A DNA stretch of 43,800 nucleotides from Crocosphaera sp. UHCC 0190. GTDB lineage: Bacteria; Cyanobacteriota; Cyanobacteriia; Cyanobacteriales; Microcystaceae. How positions within the stretch are numbered: position 1 is the stretch's first letter; each line of letters opens with the position of its first letter. A model generated the notes under the pieces. The model saw nothing but the letters and a program-made list of their open reading frames with translations, searched no databases and was not told the DNA's origin. Of this stretch, positions 1 to 6,741 are shown one piece after another. Location: positions 1 to 43,800 of the forward strand of contig NZ_JAYGHP010000022.1 in assembly GCF_034932065.1 (NCBI RefSeq), in the 5' to 3' direction. Both the position numbers and the translations under genes were made by a program.

Positions 1-120
1 AAATTTATTAAATATGAGTGGATTGAAGTTGAGGCTTACGACAATTGGAATAGCTTACTTAGCTATCTCAAAAAAGTGCTTGATAATTTTGGAAAAGACT
101 ATGTAATTAATTTTGTTTAG
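1..120 (+). pseudogene. IS630-type transposase, C-terminal end (runs in from left edge)
   Basis: Frame 1 is open from the first base to a TAG at 118-120 and encodes 39 residues, including KYEWIEVEAYDNW and a last stretch FGKDYVINFV. From memory this resembles the C-terminus of cyanobacterial IS630-family (Tc1/mariner-like DDE) transposases, which often end with an aromatic-rich 'KY-W---AY' segment followed by 'FG--Y-INF'. The catalytic core would lie outside the window, so it cannot be told whether the element is intact. The next 100 bases hold a short inverted repeat that could belong to the element's end. Another AT-rich accessory protein cannot be excluded. Confidence 0.5.
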
Positions 121-122
121 GC

Positions 123-232
123 ACTTAGTAGTATTCCTAAAACAGTCCGAAAAATAACACCCCTTAAAAAAAATCAATAAAAGTCATTTAACATAAGTTG
201 AAGTTTTTTGCTAAATTCTGGGAATACTAAGT
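123..232. repeat. 110-bp AT-rich segment bounded by inverted repeats
   Basis: ACTTAGTAGTATTCC at 123-137 is matched in inverse by GGAATACTAAGT at 221-232; the left arm carries a three-base GTA insertion. The segment directly follows the transposase stop and is non-coding. It may be the outer end of the IS630-like element or a small MITE-like remnant. From 233 to the kinase start at 366 I see only AT-rich DNA, presumably the kinase promoter. Confidence 0.4.
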
Positions 233-365
233 CTAGTTATGTCTAATCTGTCTATTTTATCCTGTGGTTATTTTCTGTAACGGCTCGATTTTCTGTCAAA
301 TAAATTTCTATCATTCTAGATTTTTCTTCTGATTATTTCTGTAATTTTTCTTACTTTAAAACATC

Positions 366-1835
366 ATGACTCATTGGAAAACGGGACAAAAATTACAAAG
401 CGGCCGCTATGAAATTGACAAAATCTTGGGTTATGGCGGATCGGGAATTACCTACCGTGCTAAAGAACATTCAACAGGTAATTTGGTTGCCATTAAAACC
501 CTCAATGCTTTGATTCAAAATCAGGATAATTTTAGTAAACATCAAGAACGATTTATTCAAGAAGCATTCTGTTTAGCTAAGTGTAATCATCCCCATGTTA
601 TCAAAGTTGACCAAGTTTGCCAAGAAGGTGAACTTTGGTGCATGATTATGGAATATGTTGCGGGAGGAACTCTCAAACAATATGCAAGCTATAAAGGGAT
701 TTTATCAGAAGAAGAAGCCTTAAATTATATTCAACAAATTGCCTCAGCTTTAATCTATATTCATCAACAAGGATTTATCCATAGAGATGTCAAACCAGGG
801 AATATTATGCTTCGCAAAACTAATATGCAAGCGATTTTAATTGACTTTGGTTTAGCCAGAGAATTTGTCCAAGATAAAGTACAAACTCATACTAATTCTC
901 GCACAGAATCTTTTGCTCCCTTAGAACAATATGAACTCAGAGCAAAACGGGGAGCTTATACAGATGTTTATGCTCTAGCTGCCACTTTATACTATGTTCT
1001 CACCTCTCAATTGCCCTTCCCTGCACCTTTTCGTCAACAAGGTATTAATCTTATTCCACCCAAAAATCATAATGCTAATATCAGTAATTCTGTTAATTAT
1101 GCTATTATTAAAGGGATGGAACTTCGTTCAGAAAATCGCCCTCAATCAATCCAAGAATGGCTAGATTTATTGAAAACAAAACCCCTGAGTGTTCCCAAGA
1201 AAAAAAATATTAGAAACTCTCGTCAAGTACATCTCAATCCTGCCAGAAACGAGCAGTTAACTATGGCTACTGTCGCCCCCTCTCAAGGGAGTGATTTATC
1301 AAAAATTCCTTTAAGTATTGCTCAAGAAACACAAAAAACTAGCCAAAAATCATCAATAATTATTTCCAGAGCAGACACCAATATTGATTATAAAAACTTG
1401 CAAGGATTTCTCACCCTTGGTCATGTAAAAGAAGCAGATAAAGAAACTGCCAGGTTAATGTTAAAAATTGCTGATCGAGAAAAAGCTGGATGGTTAGATA
1501 CAATTCATGTCGAAAATTTCGACTGTCAAGAGTTAAAAATAATCGATCAATTATGGTGTGAAATTAGTAACGAACGTTTTGGATTTTCAGTACAAAAAAA
1601 GTTGTATGAAAATCTGGGAGGAAATCAAGAATATAGTTCACAAATTTGGCGAGATTTTGCGGATAAAGTAGGCTGGCGAAACAATAATAATTGGTTATCC
1701 TATAAAGATCTTAATTTTAATCTTTGGGCCCCCCAAGGACATTTACCCATGTTAGGAATGCAGTTTTGGGGGTTTACTGGATGGTTAACAACCATAATCA
1801 ATCGCCTAAATACTTGTCAAATTAAGTCGGAATAA
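366..1835 (+). CDS. Serine/threonine protein kinase with C-terminal GUN4 domain
   Basis: A 489-residue two-domain protein. Residues about 15-275 form a Hanks-type kinase: glycine loop LGYGGSGITY (21-30), ATP-anchoring lysine in VAIKTL (K44), catalytic HRD (139-141, in HRDVKPGN) and DFG (160-162). All key residues are present, so it should be active. A Lys/Ser-rich linker (about 275-335) leads to a GUN4 domain (about 338-471) with EADKET, GWLDTI, FGFSVQKK, WRDFADKVGWR and APQGHLP. In the known family GUN4 binds (Mg-)protoporphyrin and stimulates Mg-chelatase; free-standing GUN4 is separate. The fusion suggests a kinase that senses a tetrapyrrole, which is inference. There is no signal peptide or membrane segment. 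A Psb35-like gene follows on the same strand after 51 bases. Confidence 0.9.
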   Translation: MTHWKTGQKLQSGRYEIDKILGYGGSGITYRAKEHSTGNLVAIKTLNALIQNQDNFSKHQERFIQEAFCLAKCNHPHVIKVDQVCQEGELWCMIMEYVAGGTLKQYASYKGILSEEEALNYIQQIASALIYIHQQGFIHRDVKPGNIMLRKTNMQAILIDFGLAREFVQDKVQTHTNSRTESFAPLEQYELRAKRGAYTDVYALAATLYYVLTSQLPFPAPFRQQGINLIPPKNHNANISNSVNYAIIKGMELRSENRPQSIQEWLDLLKTKPLSVPKKKNIRNSRQVHLNPARNEQLTMATVAPSQGSDLSKIPLSIAQETQKTSQKSSIIISRADTNIDYKNLQGFLTLGHVKEADKETARLMLKIADREKAGWLDTIHVENFDCQELKIIDQLWCEISNERFGFSVQKKLYENLGGNQEYSSQIWRDFADKVGWRNNNNWLSYKDLNFNLWAPQGHLPMLGMQFWGFTGWLTTIINRLNTCQIKSE

Positions 1836-1886
1836 GGTTAAATTTTTGATAAAATGGGATAAGTTAAATCAAGGAAGTTAAAGAAA

Positions 1887-2099
1887 ATGAACTTATTCCC
1901 CTCTTTATTGGCAACCGCTGGTCAATTTCCCACCTATTTTGTCATCGTTTATGTTGTGGGTTTCATCGCTGCCGTTACAATTGGTTCTCTTGCTTGGTAT
2001 AATTCTAAGCGTCCTGCTGGTTGGGAAGATGCCCAACGTCCCGATTTTGTTCCTGATATGGAATCCAAGGATGACGCTTCTGAAAAACAGAAATCCTAA
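1887..2099 (+). CDS. psb35: Psb35-like small photosystem II assembly membrane protein
   Basis: A 70-residue protein with one transmembrane helix (about residues 14-38, TYFVIVYVVGFIAAVTIGSL) and a charged C-terminal tail rich in Asp, Glu and Lys. The pattern NLFPSL-GQFPTYF-IVYVVGFIAA-TIGS-AWYNSKRP-GWE fits my recollection of Psb35, a small cyanobacterial protein that stabilises the CP47 assembly module of photosystem II. An AAGGAAG ribosome site lies just upstream of the ATG. A TPR gene follows 50 bases later on the same strand, so the two may be cotranscribed. The name rests on remembered similarity; a small single-helix membrane protein is certain, the family less so. Confidence 0.65.
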   Translation: MNLFPSLLATAGQFPTYFVIVYVVGFIAAVTIGSLAWYNSKRPAGWEDAQRPDFVPDMESKDDASEKQKS

Positions 2100-2149
2100 A
2101 CTCCTCCAAATTATTCCATCAACAATGCTAATCATCCCTAATTATTATC

Positions 2150-2617
2150 GTGAAGTCTTCTCAAATTGATCGCTTATTACAAGACTTAAAAGAAGCAGAT
2201 GAATTAGCCCGACATAGGGCAACCGGCCAACTTTGGCAGATTTGGTTTGAACAAAAGGGAGAATTGGGTTTAGAATTACTGAGACGATCACAGTTTTTTC
2301 TAGAGGCTGGTAATCAACAAAGAGCCGAAGAAATTCTCACAGAAACGATTCAAAATTATCCTGATTTTGCTGAGGCCTGGAATCGACGGGCTGTCCTATA
2401 TTTTACCCAAGAACAATATGAAAAATCAAAAAAAGATTGTGAACAAGTTGTACAATTAATTCCCTATCATTTTGGGGCTTGGCATGGGTTAGGATTATGT
2501 CTATTAGCCTTGGGAGAATATCGAGAAGCCATTGCTGCTTTCCGCAAAGCCTTAGAAATCCAACCCCATGCCTTAATCAATCAAAAATTGATTTTAGAAT
2601 GTACTGCTCTACTGTAA
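2150..2617 (+). CDS. Small tetratricopeptide repeat protein
   Basis: 155 residues starting at GTG. The second half holds two canonical TPR units: one around PDFAEAWNRRAVLYFTQEQYEKS and one around YHFGAWHGLGLCLLALGEYREA, ending in ALEIQPHA. The N-terminal part (QIDRLLQDLKEADELARHRA) is helical and charged, and a half-repeat near residues 45-65 (FFLEAGNQQRAEEILTETI) probably starts the TPR array. There is no signal peptide, so it is likely cytosolic. TPRs bind protein partners; its position behind a Psb35-like gene makes a role in photosystem assembly possible but unproven. It meets the reverse-strand SDR gene tail to tail, four bases apart. Confidence 0.85.
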   Translation: MKSSQIDRLLQDLKEADELARHRATGQLWQIWFEQKGELGLELLRRSQFFLEAGNQQRAEEILTETIQNYPDFAEAWNRRAVLYFTQEQYEKSKKDCEQVVQLIPYHFGAWHGLGLCLLALGEYREAIAAFRKALEIQPHALINQKLILECTALL

Positions 2618-2621
2618 GAAG

Positions 2622-3407
2622 TTAACCCCTAAACTGTTTTTCTATAGCATTAACTAACCATTCTCTAGGTAAAAAACGGGAAGCATTGACAAGAAATTGA
2701 TTGCTTAATCCCCCTGTTACCAGATGAGATTTGTTGTTTTCCAGGGCGTTTAAGGCATCTTTCACAACAGCTTCGGCGGAGGTTAACCCATTACCATCCT
2801 TACTGGCAAATGTTAACGGAAAGTTCGCCCTTTCAAAGAAATCTGACTCCGTTGGCCCGGGACATAAAGCAGAAATATGAACCCCTTTTCCTTGATTTTC
2901 TGCCCATAAAGCCTCAGTAAAACTCAAAACAAAGGCTTTTGTTGCTCCATAGGTTGACAAATAAGGGAAGGGCTGAAATCCTGCGATAGAAGAAACATTA
3001 ATAATTCCTCCCTGGCCTCGCTGCTGCATTTGCGCTAAAAATAAATGAGTCAACTCAACTAATACCGTCACATTAAGTTGAATCATGTTTAGTTGTTGAG
3101 ATAAATTTCGTTCTGCAAAGGGGCCATAATCCCCAAAACCTGCATTATTAATCAATAAATCAACGGTTCGACCCAAATCTTTGACCTGATTATAAACTTT
3201 CTGGCCTGCCTCTGGTTCTGTTAAATCCTGTACAATCACATCAACTGCGAGGGAAGTCTGTCCCTGTATCTCTTGGGCAAGTTGGTATAGTTTATCTTGA
3301 GAACGAGCAACTAAAATTAAATTAGTCTCACGAAGGGCTAATTCTTGAGCAAAGGCCCGTCCAATCCCAGAAGATGCGCCCGTAATCAAGGCCGTTTTCA
3401 TTATCAT
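2622..3407 (-). CDS. SDR-family oxidoreductase
   Basis: A 261-residue classical short-chain dehydrogenase/reductase. The Rossmann nucleotide site TGASSGIG is at the N-terminus, followed by NNAGFGDYG, the catalytic serine in NVSSIAG and the YGATK active-site pair. The pattern resembles the YqjQ/DltE-like group of NAD(P)H-dependent reductases, for which the substrate is usually unknown. Length is normal for the family. Two in-frame ATGs (MIMKT) lie at the start; the second, at 3401, is equally plausible. The gene is divergent from the LptF/LptG-like permease, with about 170 bases between them that should hold both promoters. Confidence 0.9.
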   Translation of the reverse strand: MIMKTALITGASSGIGRAFAQELALRETNLILVARSQDKLYQLAQEIQGQTSLAVDVIVQDLTEPEAGQKVYNQVKDLGRTVDLLINNAGFGDYGPFAERNLSQQLNMIQLNVTVLVELTHLFLAQMQQRGQGGIINVSSIAGFQPFPYLSTYGATKAFVLSFTEALWAENQGKGVHISALCPGPTESDFFERANFPLTFASKDGNGLTSAEAVVKDALNALENNKSHLVTGGLSNQFLVNASRFLPREWLVNAIEKQFRG

Positions 3408-3476
3408 AGGACTACAATTTTAAGGGAGTTACTTTTGTTACGAATTGTAACGCATGATCGCACAAAACGATTTACT

Positions 3477-3590
3477 ATGAATCATGGTAAGACCGTCAGT
3501 TGGTTGCTAGAGCAACTAACTCAATCCTACTCCGTCAATGATCCTAGACTGATGCCCCCCCAAATTGCCGATGCCGATGAAAGTTATTAA
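3477..3590 (+). CDS. Possible 37-residue upstream ORF overlapping the permease start
   Basis: An ATG at 3477 opens 37 codons (MNHGKTVSWLLEQLTQ at the start) ending in TAA at 3588-3590, which overlaps the first codons of the permease that starts at 3577. Such an overlap is typical of translational coupling or a leader peptide. I do not recognise the peptide and it has no clear ribosome site, so it may be chance. Confidence 0.25.
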   Translation: MNHGKTVSWLLEQLTQSYSVNDPRLMPPQIADADESY

Positions 3591-4758
3591 ATCCCTAGTT
3601 CACTTTCTGCGATTGCGGCCGGGTGGCTTTTCTCTGTCCCTGATGGATCGCTACATAACTTCACAATTAATTGCCCCGTTAATTTTTTCCGTTGGCTTAG
3701 TTTCCACTTTAGGTGTTGCCATTGGTTATTTATCAGATTTAGCCAATAAAGTTGTCGATTCTGATTTGCCCTTAATGCAAGCGGTGCAAATCTTATTACT
3801 CAAAGTACCAGAATTTACCGCCTACGCCTTACCAATCTCGGTGATGTTAACCACATTATTAACCTATGGCCGTTTGAGTAATGATAGTGAGTTAATTGCT
3901 TTACGGGGATGTGGGGTAAGTCTTTATCGTCTCGTTGTTCCCGCGTTAGTTTTAAGTTTAGTAATAACAGTTGTTACTTTTTTCTTTAATGAATTAGTCG
4001 TACCCACCGCCAATTATCGGGCTACGGCGATCTTAGTAGAATATCTCCAAGAGGATCATCCATTTTGGCAAAATAAAGATATTTTTTATCCTGATTATGA
4101 ACAAATTGTTTTGCCCAACGGCGAGACAAGAAAACGCTTAAGACATTTATTTTTTGCTGAAAAATTTGATGGTAAACACCTAAAAACTTTAACGGTTTTA
4201 GAATGGTTAGAAGAAAAACTCAATCGTATTGTGGTGTCTGACTCAGCTACTTGGAATACAAACGAAGATACTTGGGATTTTTTTAATGGGACAATTTATA
4301 AACTTGCCCCTGATGCTTCTTATCAAGAGACTCGTCCCTTTGAACATCGTCAATTACCTTTGAGTAAAGCTCCTTTTGAATTTGCCTTGCAAGGGCGAGA
4401 TCCTTATGAAATGAATATTATTCAGGCACAGCAATATATGAGGATCTTAAAAGTGATGGGAGATGATAAAAAATTACGCACCTTTCAAGTTCGTATTCAA
4501 CAAAAAATTGCTTTTCCTTTTATTTGTGTCGTCTTTGGGGTTGTGGGTTCAGCTTTAGGGGCTAGTCCCCAACAAATGAGTCGGGCTACCAGTTTTGGGT
4601 TAAGTGTGCTAATTATTTTTACTTATTACGTTTTAGGGTTCTTAATTGGTAGTTTAGGATTAATAGGCGTAATATCCCCATTTCTGGCGGCTTGGTTGCC
4701 CAATTTGATCGGATTGGCCATGGGAGGATGGTTACTTTATCGTTTTGCTGAGTCATAG
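3577..4758 (+). CDS. LptF/LptG family permease
   Basis: About 393 residues of the YjgP/YjgQ family. LptF and LptG form the inner-membrane part of the transporter that, with the LptB ATPase, extracts lipopolysaccharide; cyanobacteria often encode a single such permease. Seen here: a first helix after MDRYITSQLIAPLIFSVGL, the family segment PEFTAYALPISVMLTTLLTYGRLSNDSELIALRGCGVS, a large periplasmic beta-jellyroll-like domain in the middle (about residues 130-270), and three C-terminal helices ending GGWLLYRF. No lptB is adjacent. I start it at the ATG of MKVIKSLVHF; in-frame starts at 3565 (TTG) and 3571 add only a few residues. Confidence 0.88.
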   Translation: MKVIKSLVHFLRLRPGGFSLSLMDRYITSQLIAPLIFSVGLVSTLGVAIGYLSDLANKVVDSDLPLMQAVQILLLKVPEFTAYALPISVMLTTLLTYGRLSNDSELIALRGCGVSLYRLVVPALVLSLVITVVTFFFNELVVPTANYRATAILVEYLQEDHPFWQNKDIFYPDYEQIVLPNGETRKRLRHLFFAEKFDGKHLKTLTVLEWLEEKLNRIVVSDSATWNTNEDTWDFFNGTIYKLAPDASYQETRPFEHRQLPLSKAPFEFALQGRDPYEMNIIQAQQYMRILKVMGDDKKLRTFQVRIQQKIAFPFICVVFGVVGSALGASPQQMSRATSFGLSVLIIFTYYVLGFLIGSLGLIGVISPFLAAWLPNLIGLAMGGWLLYRFAES

Positions 4759-4861
4759 GGTGGGACTTAGCCCGACATTTAAGTTAAAATTTTTGATTCA
4801 GAATGTAAAGAAATGTAAAAAACGCTAAGATTAAAGTAGCGATAAAATCCTTTTTTACAAG

Positions 4862-5218
4862 ATGTCTCATACCAATCCCAGCGAACAAGAACTGCTCAAA
4901 ACCGTTCTAGAACCATTATTAGAAGACTTTCAATATTGGTTTGTTCGCGCCCGTCATTTATTAGAATCAGAGCGCATCACCTTTTTATCCCTGGAAGAAC
5001 AAGGGGAACTGTTAGAGCGGGTAAAAACTAGCGAACAAGAAGTTCATACCGCTAAAATTCTCTTTGAAGCCACCGGAAAACAAGCGGGAATCGAGATCAG
5101 AGCCTTAGTTCCTTGGCATAACTTAGTGGCTGAATGTTGGGGAGTCTCAAGGAAATGGCGATCTCTCTCCGCGAGTGCGGCTGCACCGCAGCAAAACCCC
5201 GATTTACCGTTGTCTTAA
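4862..5218 (+). CDS. DUF2605 family protein
   Basis: 118 residues. The core ELLKTVLEPLLEDFQYWFVRARHLLESERI and the segment PWHNLVAECWGVSRKWR match what I recall of DUF2605, a cyanobacteria-specific family of unknown function. It is helical and soluble, with no signal peptide. DUF2605 and DUF2973 genes are often neighbours in cyanobacteria, and a DUF2973 gene follows here. The C-terminal 20 residues (LSASAAAPQQNP) come from a GC-rich stretch at about 5165-5200 unlike the rest of the gene; it looks like a small inserted repeat that was read through. Confidence 0.75.
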   Translation: MSHTNPSEQELLKTVLEPLLEDFQYWFVRARHLLESERITFLSLEEQGELLERVKTSEQEVHTAKILFEATGKQAGIEIRALVPWHNLVAECWGVSRKWRSLSASAAAPQQNPDLPLS

Positions 5219-5375
5219 ATATATATCAAGGTTGCAACAATCCCTAGATCATTCGACAATTCTTGGTAAGCTAATTAAAGATTATCTTAAGAAAAGCTTA
5301 CGCTTCCCCTAATTACCCCCTAATAATTTTTAGCTGACCCCTTCACCTAACAGGTGCTTTATCGGAGGACTTCAA

Positions 5376-5693
5376 ATGTTACATTTAATTTACATTGTGG
5401 CTTTCACAATTATTGCCTTTCTCGCCGTTAGTAATCTAATTCGTAGTTTAATTACCGTGAGTATGGATTCTCAGCGTCGCTATCCCCATCGAGGAACATC
5501 TCCTACCGAAAGAGATCTCAAATGGAATTCTCAAAAAACCATCCATCCCGAATTATTAGATGAGCGCGGAAACCCGATTAATGAACCATTATTAGTGATG
5601 CGTTCCGTGACGGTTGAAGATGCTAGACAACAGTTAGATGCCATATATAAAGCTTCTCCTAGTGCTTCCAAGGAAAAAGAAGAAGATTCTTAA
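5376..5693 (+). CDS. DUF2973 family membrane protein
   Basis: 105 residues with an N-terminal transmembrane helix (about 2-24, LHLIYIVAFTIIAFLAVSNLI) and a hydrophilic C-terminal part containing HPELLDERGNPINEPLLVMRSV, typical of cyanobacterial DUF2973. Function is unknown. A perfect GGAGG ribosome site at 5364-5368, seven bases before the ATG, fixes the start and suggests strong translation. A short hairpin CACCT-AA-CAGGTG lies just upstream. It follows DUF2605 and precedes psaF, so a thylakoid role is possible, but this is only context. Confidence 0.75.
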   Translation: MLHLIYIVAFTIIAFLAVSNLIRSLITVSMDSQRRYPHRGTSPTERDLKWNSQKTIHPELLDERGNPINEPLLVMRSVTVEDARQQLDAIYKASPSASKEKEEDS

Positions 5694-5758
5694 ACCCGTT
5701 GCCAGAAATGCTGTGGTATGAGGGATTCTCATGATAAGCGACCAACTCCCCCAACAAT

Positions 5759-5776
5759 CTGCTAACAATTTGTAAC
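5759..5776 (-). promoter_or_regulatory. HLR1-like RpaB site upstream of psaF
   Basis: On the reverse strand this reads GTTACAAATTGTTAGCAG: one perfect half (GTTACAAA), two spacer bases, and a degenerate half (GTTAGCAG). The known HLR1 element, bound by the response regulator RpaB at photosystem I and high-light genes, is two GTTACA(T/A)(T/A)-like halves spaced by two bases. The site lies about 100 bases before the psaF ATG. A second small palindrome, CTTTTGT-A-ACAAAAG, sits in the leader at 5850-5864. Binding is inferred. Confidence 0.4.
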
Positions 5777-5876
5777 ATAACCCCTAGGCTAAAGGTGTCT
5801 GGGGGCTTATTATTATGATGAAAAGTCTACTCGCGCATTCACGCTTAGTCTTTTGTAACAAAAGGAAACAACTCTT

Positions 5877-6371
5877 ATGAAACGATTGTTCGCGCTAATT
5901 CTCATTGCAACTCTGTGGTTCAATTTTGCGCCTTCTGCTTCTGCTGCGTATTCCAATCTGACCCCTTGTAGCGAAAATGCTGCCTATCAGCAAAAGTCCA
6001 AAAAATTCCTCAATACCACCAATGACCCCCAATCTGGTCAAAAACGTGCGGAACGCTATGCAGAGGCTTTATGTGGCCCTGAAGGCTATCCTCACCTCAT
6101 TGTTGATGGCAATTTGAGTCATATCGGAGACTTTACCATTCCTGGTATTTTGTTCCTTTACATTGCTGGTTGGATCGGTTGGGTTGGCCGGGCCTACTTA
6201 ATTGCTATCCGCAAGGAGAAAGATACTGAAATGAAAGAGGTCGTGATTGATGTACCTCTAGCTCTCAGTAAAATGCTGACAGGTTTTGCTTGGCCTTTAG
6301 CTGCCTTTGGTGAATTTACCTCTGGGAAATTAACAGTTAAGGATAGCGAAATTACCGTTTCCCCTCGTTAA
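5877..6371 (+). CDS. psaF: Photosystem I reaction centre subunit III (PsaF)
   Basis: 164 residues, the usual length. An N-terminal signal peptide ends at ASA (residue 23), giving mature [14 protein letters not shown], which is characteristic of PsaF. A lumenal domain with two cysteines (TPC and LCGPEG) is followed by the membrane region [25 protein letters not shown] and the stromal end [24 protein letters not shown]. PsaF is the lumen-facing photosystem I subunit near the electron-donor docking site. psaJ follows 53 bases later, the conserved cyanobacterial order. The leader has an AAGGAAA-like ribosome site and an upstream HLR1-like element, suggesting light-dependent control. Confidence 0.98.
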   Translation: MKRLFALILIATLWFNFAPSASAAYSNLTPCSENAAYQQKSKKFLNTTNDPQSGQKRAERYAEALCGPEGYPHLIVDGNLSHIGDFTIPGILFLYIAGWIGWVGRAYLIAIRKEKDTEMKEVVIDVPLALSKMLTGFAWPLAAFGEFTSGKLTVKDSEITVSPR

Positions 6372-6424
6372 TTAAACACCTCTTGCACTTTTTCATTCAT
6401 TATTAATTGTTGGGAGAACCATTC

Positions 6425-6553
6425 ATGGAAGGTTTCACAAAGTTTCTGTCTACTGCCCCTGTCTTAATTATGGCCTTGTTAACTTTTACCGCAGGGATTT
6501 TGATTGAATTCAATCGTTTCTATCCTGATCTTCTTTTCCATCCCCTCGGATAA
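6425..6553 (+). CDS. psaJ: Photosystem I reaction centre subunit IX (PsaJ)
   Basis: A 42-residue single-helix protein: [19 protein letters not shown], then the helix end [13 protein letters not shown] and the tail [10 protein letters not shown], the classic PsaJ signature. PsaJ packs against PsaF at the edge of photosystem I. It begins after TGGGAGAACC, a good ribosome site, 53 bases behind psaF, and is followed 38 bases later by a strong intrinsic terminator, so psaF-psaJ form a complete operon. Confidence 0.97.
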   Translation: MEGFTKFLSTAPVLIMALLTFTAGILIEFNRFYPDLLFHPLG

Positions 6554-6591
6554 GGGATTATTAGACAAATTCAATCCTTAATTATACTGAG

Positions 6592-6628
6592 AGGCTGACA
6601 ATATTAATCTTATTGTCAGCCTTTTTTT
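6592..6628 (+). terminator. Intrinsic terminator of psaF-psaJ
   Basis: A perfect 12-bp stem (AGGCTGACAATA at 6592-6603 with its complement at 6611-6622), a seven-base loop, then an uninterrupted run of T (6622-6628). Confidence 0.93.
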
Positions 6629-6741
6629 CCTCAAGGTTAATATCAAGAATTTTTAAGCAACAGTTAATTTTAAAGATTTGGGTAGATTTGTCCTGTAACA
6701 TAAAACCTAAAAAGAGCTTTTTCAGAGGATAAATTAACTAT

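Noticed and set aside
1905-2169. ORFs of 76 codons on both strands over the Psb35-like gene
   Set aside because: They lie in other frames of a gene with a clear start, ribosome site and membrane helix; their products are Ile/Leu-rich shadows.
3345-3476. Longer version of the upstream ORF (start at 3345)
   Set aside because: It would run across the start of the SDR gene on the other strand; only the part from 3477 is at all plausible.
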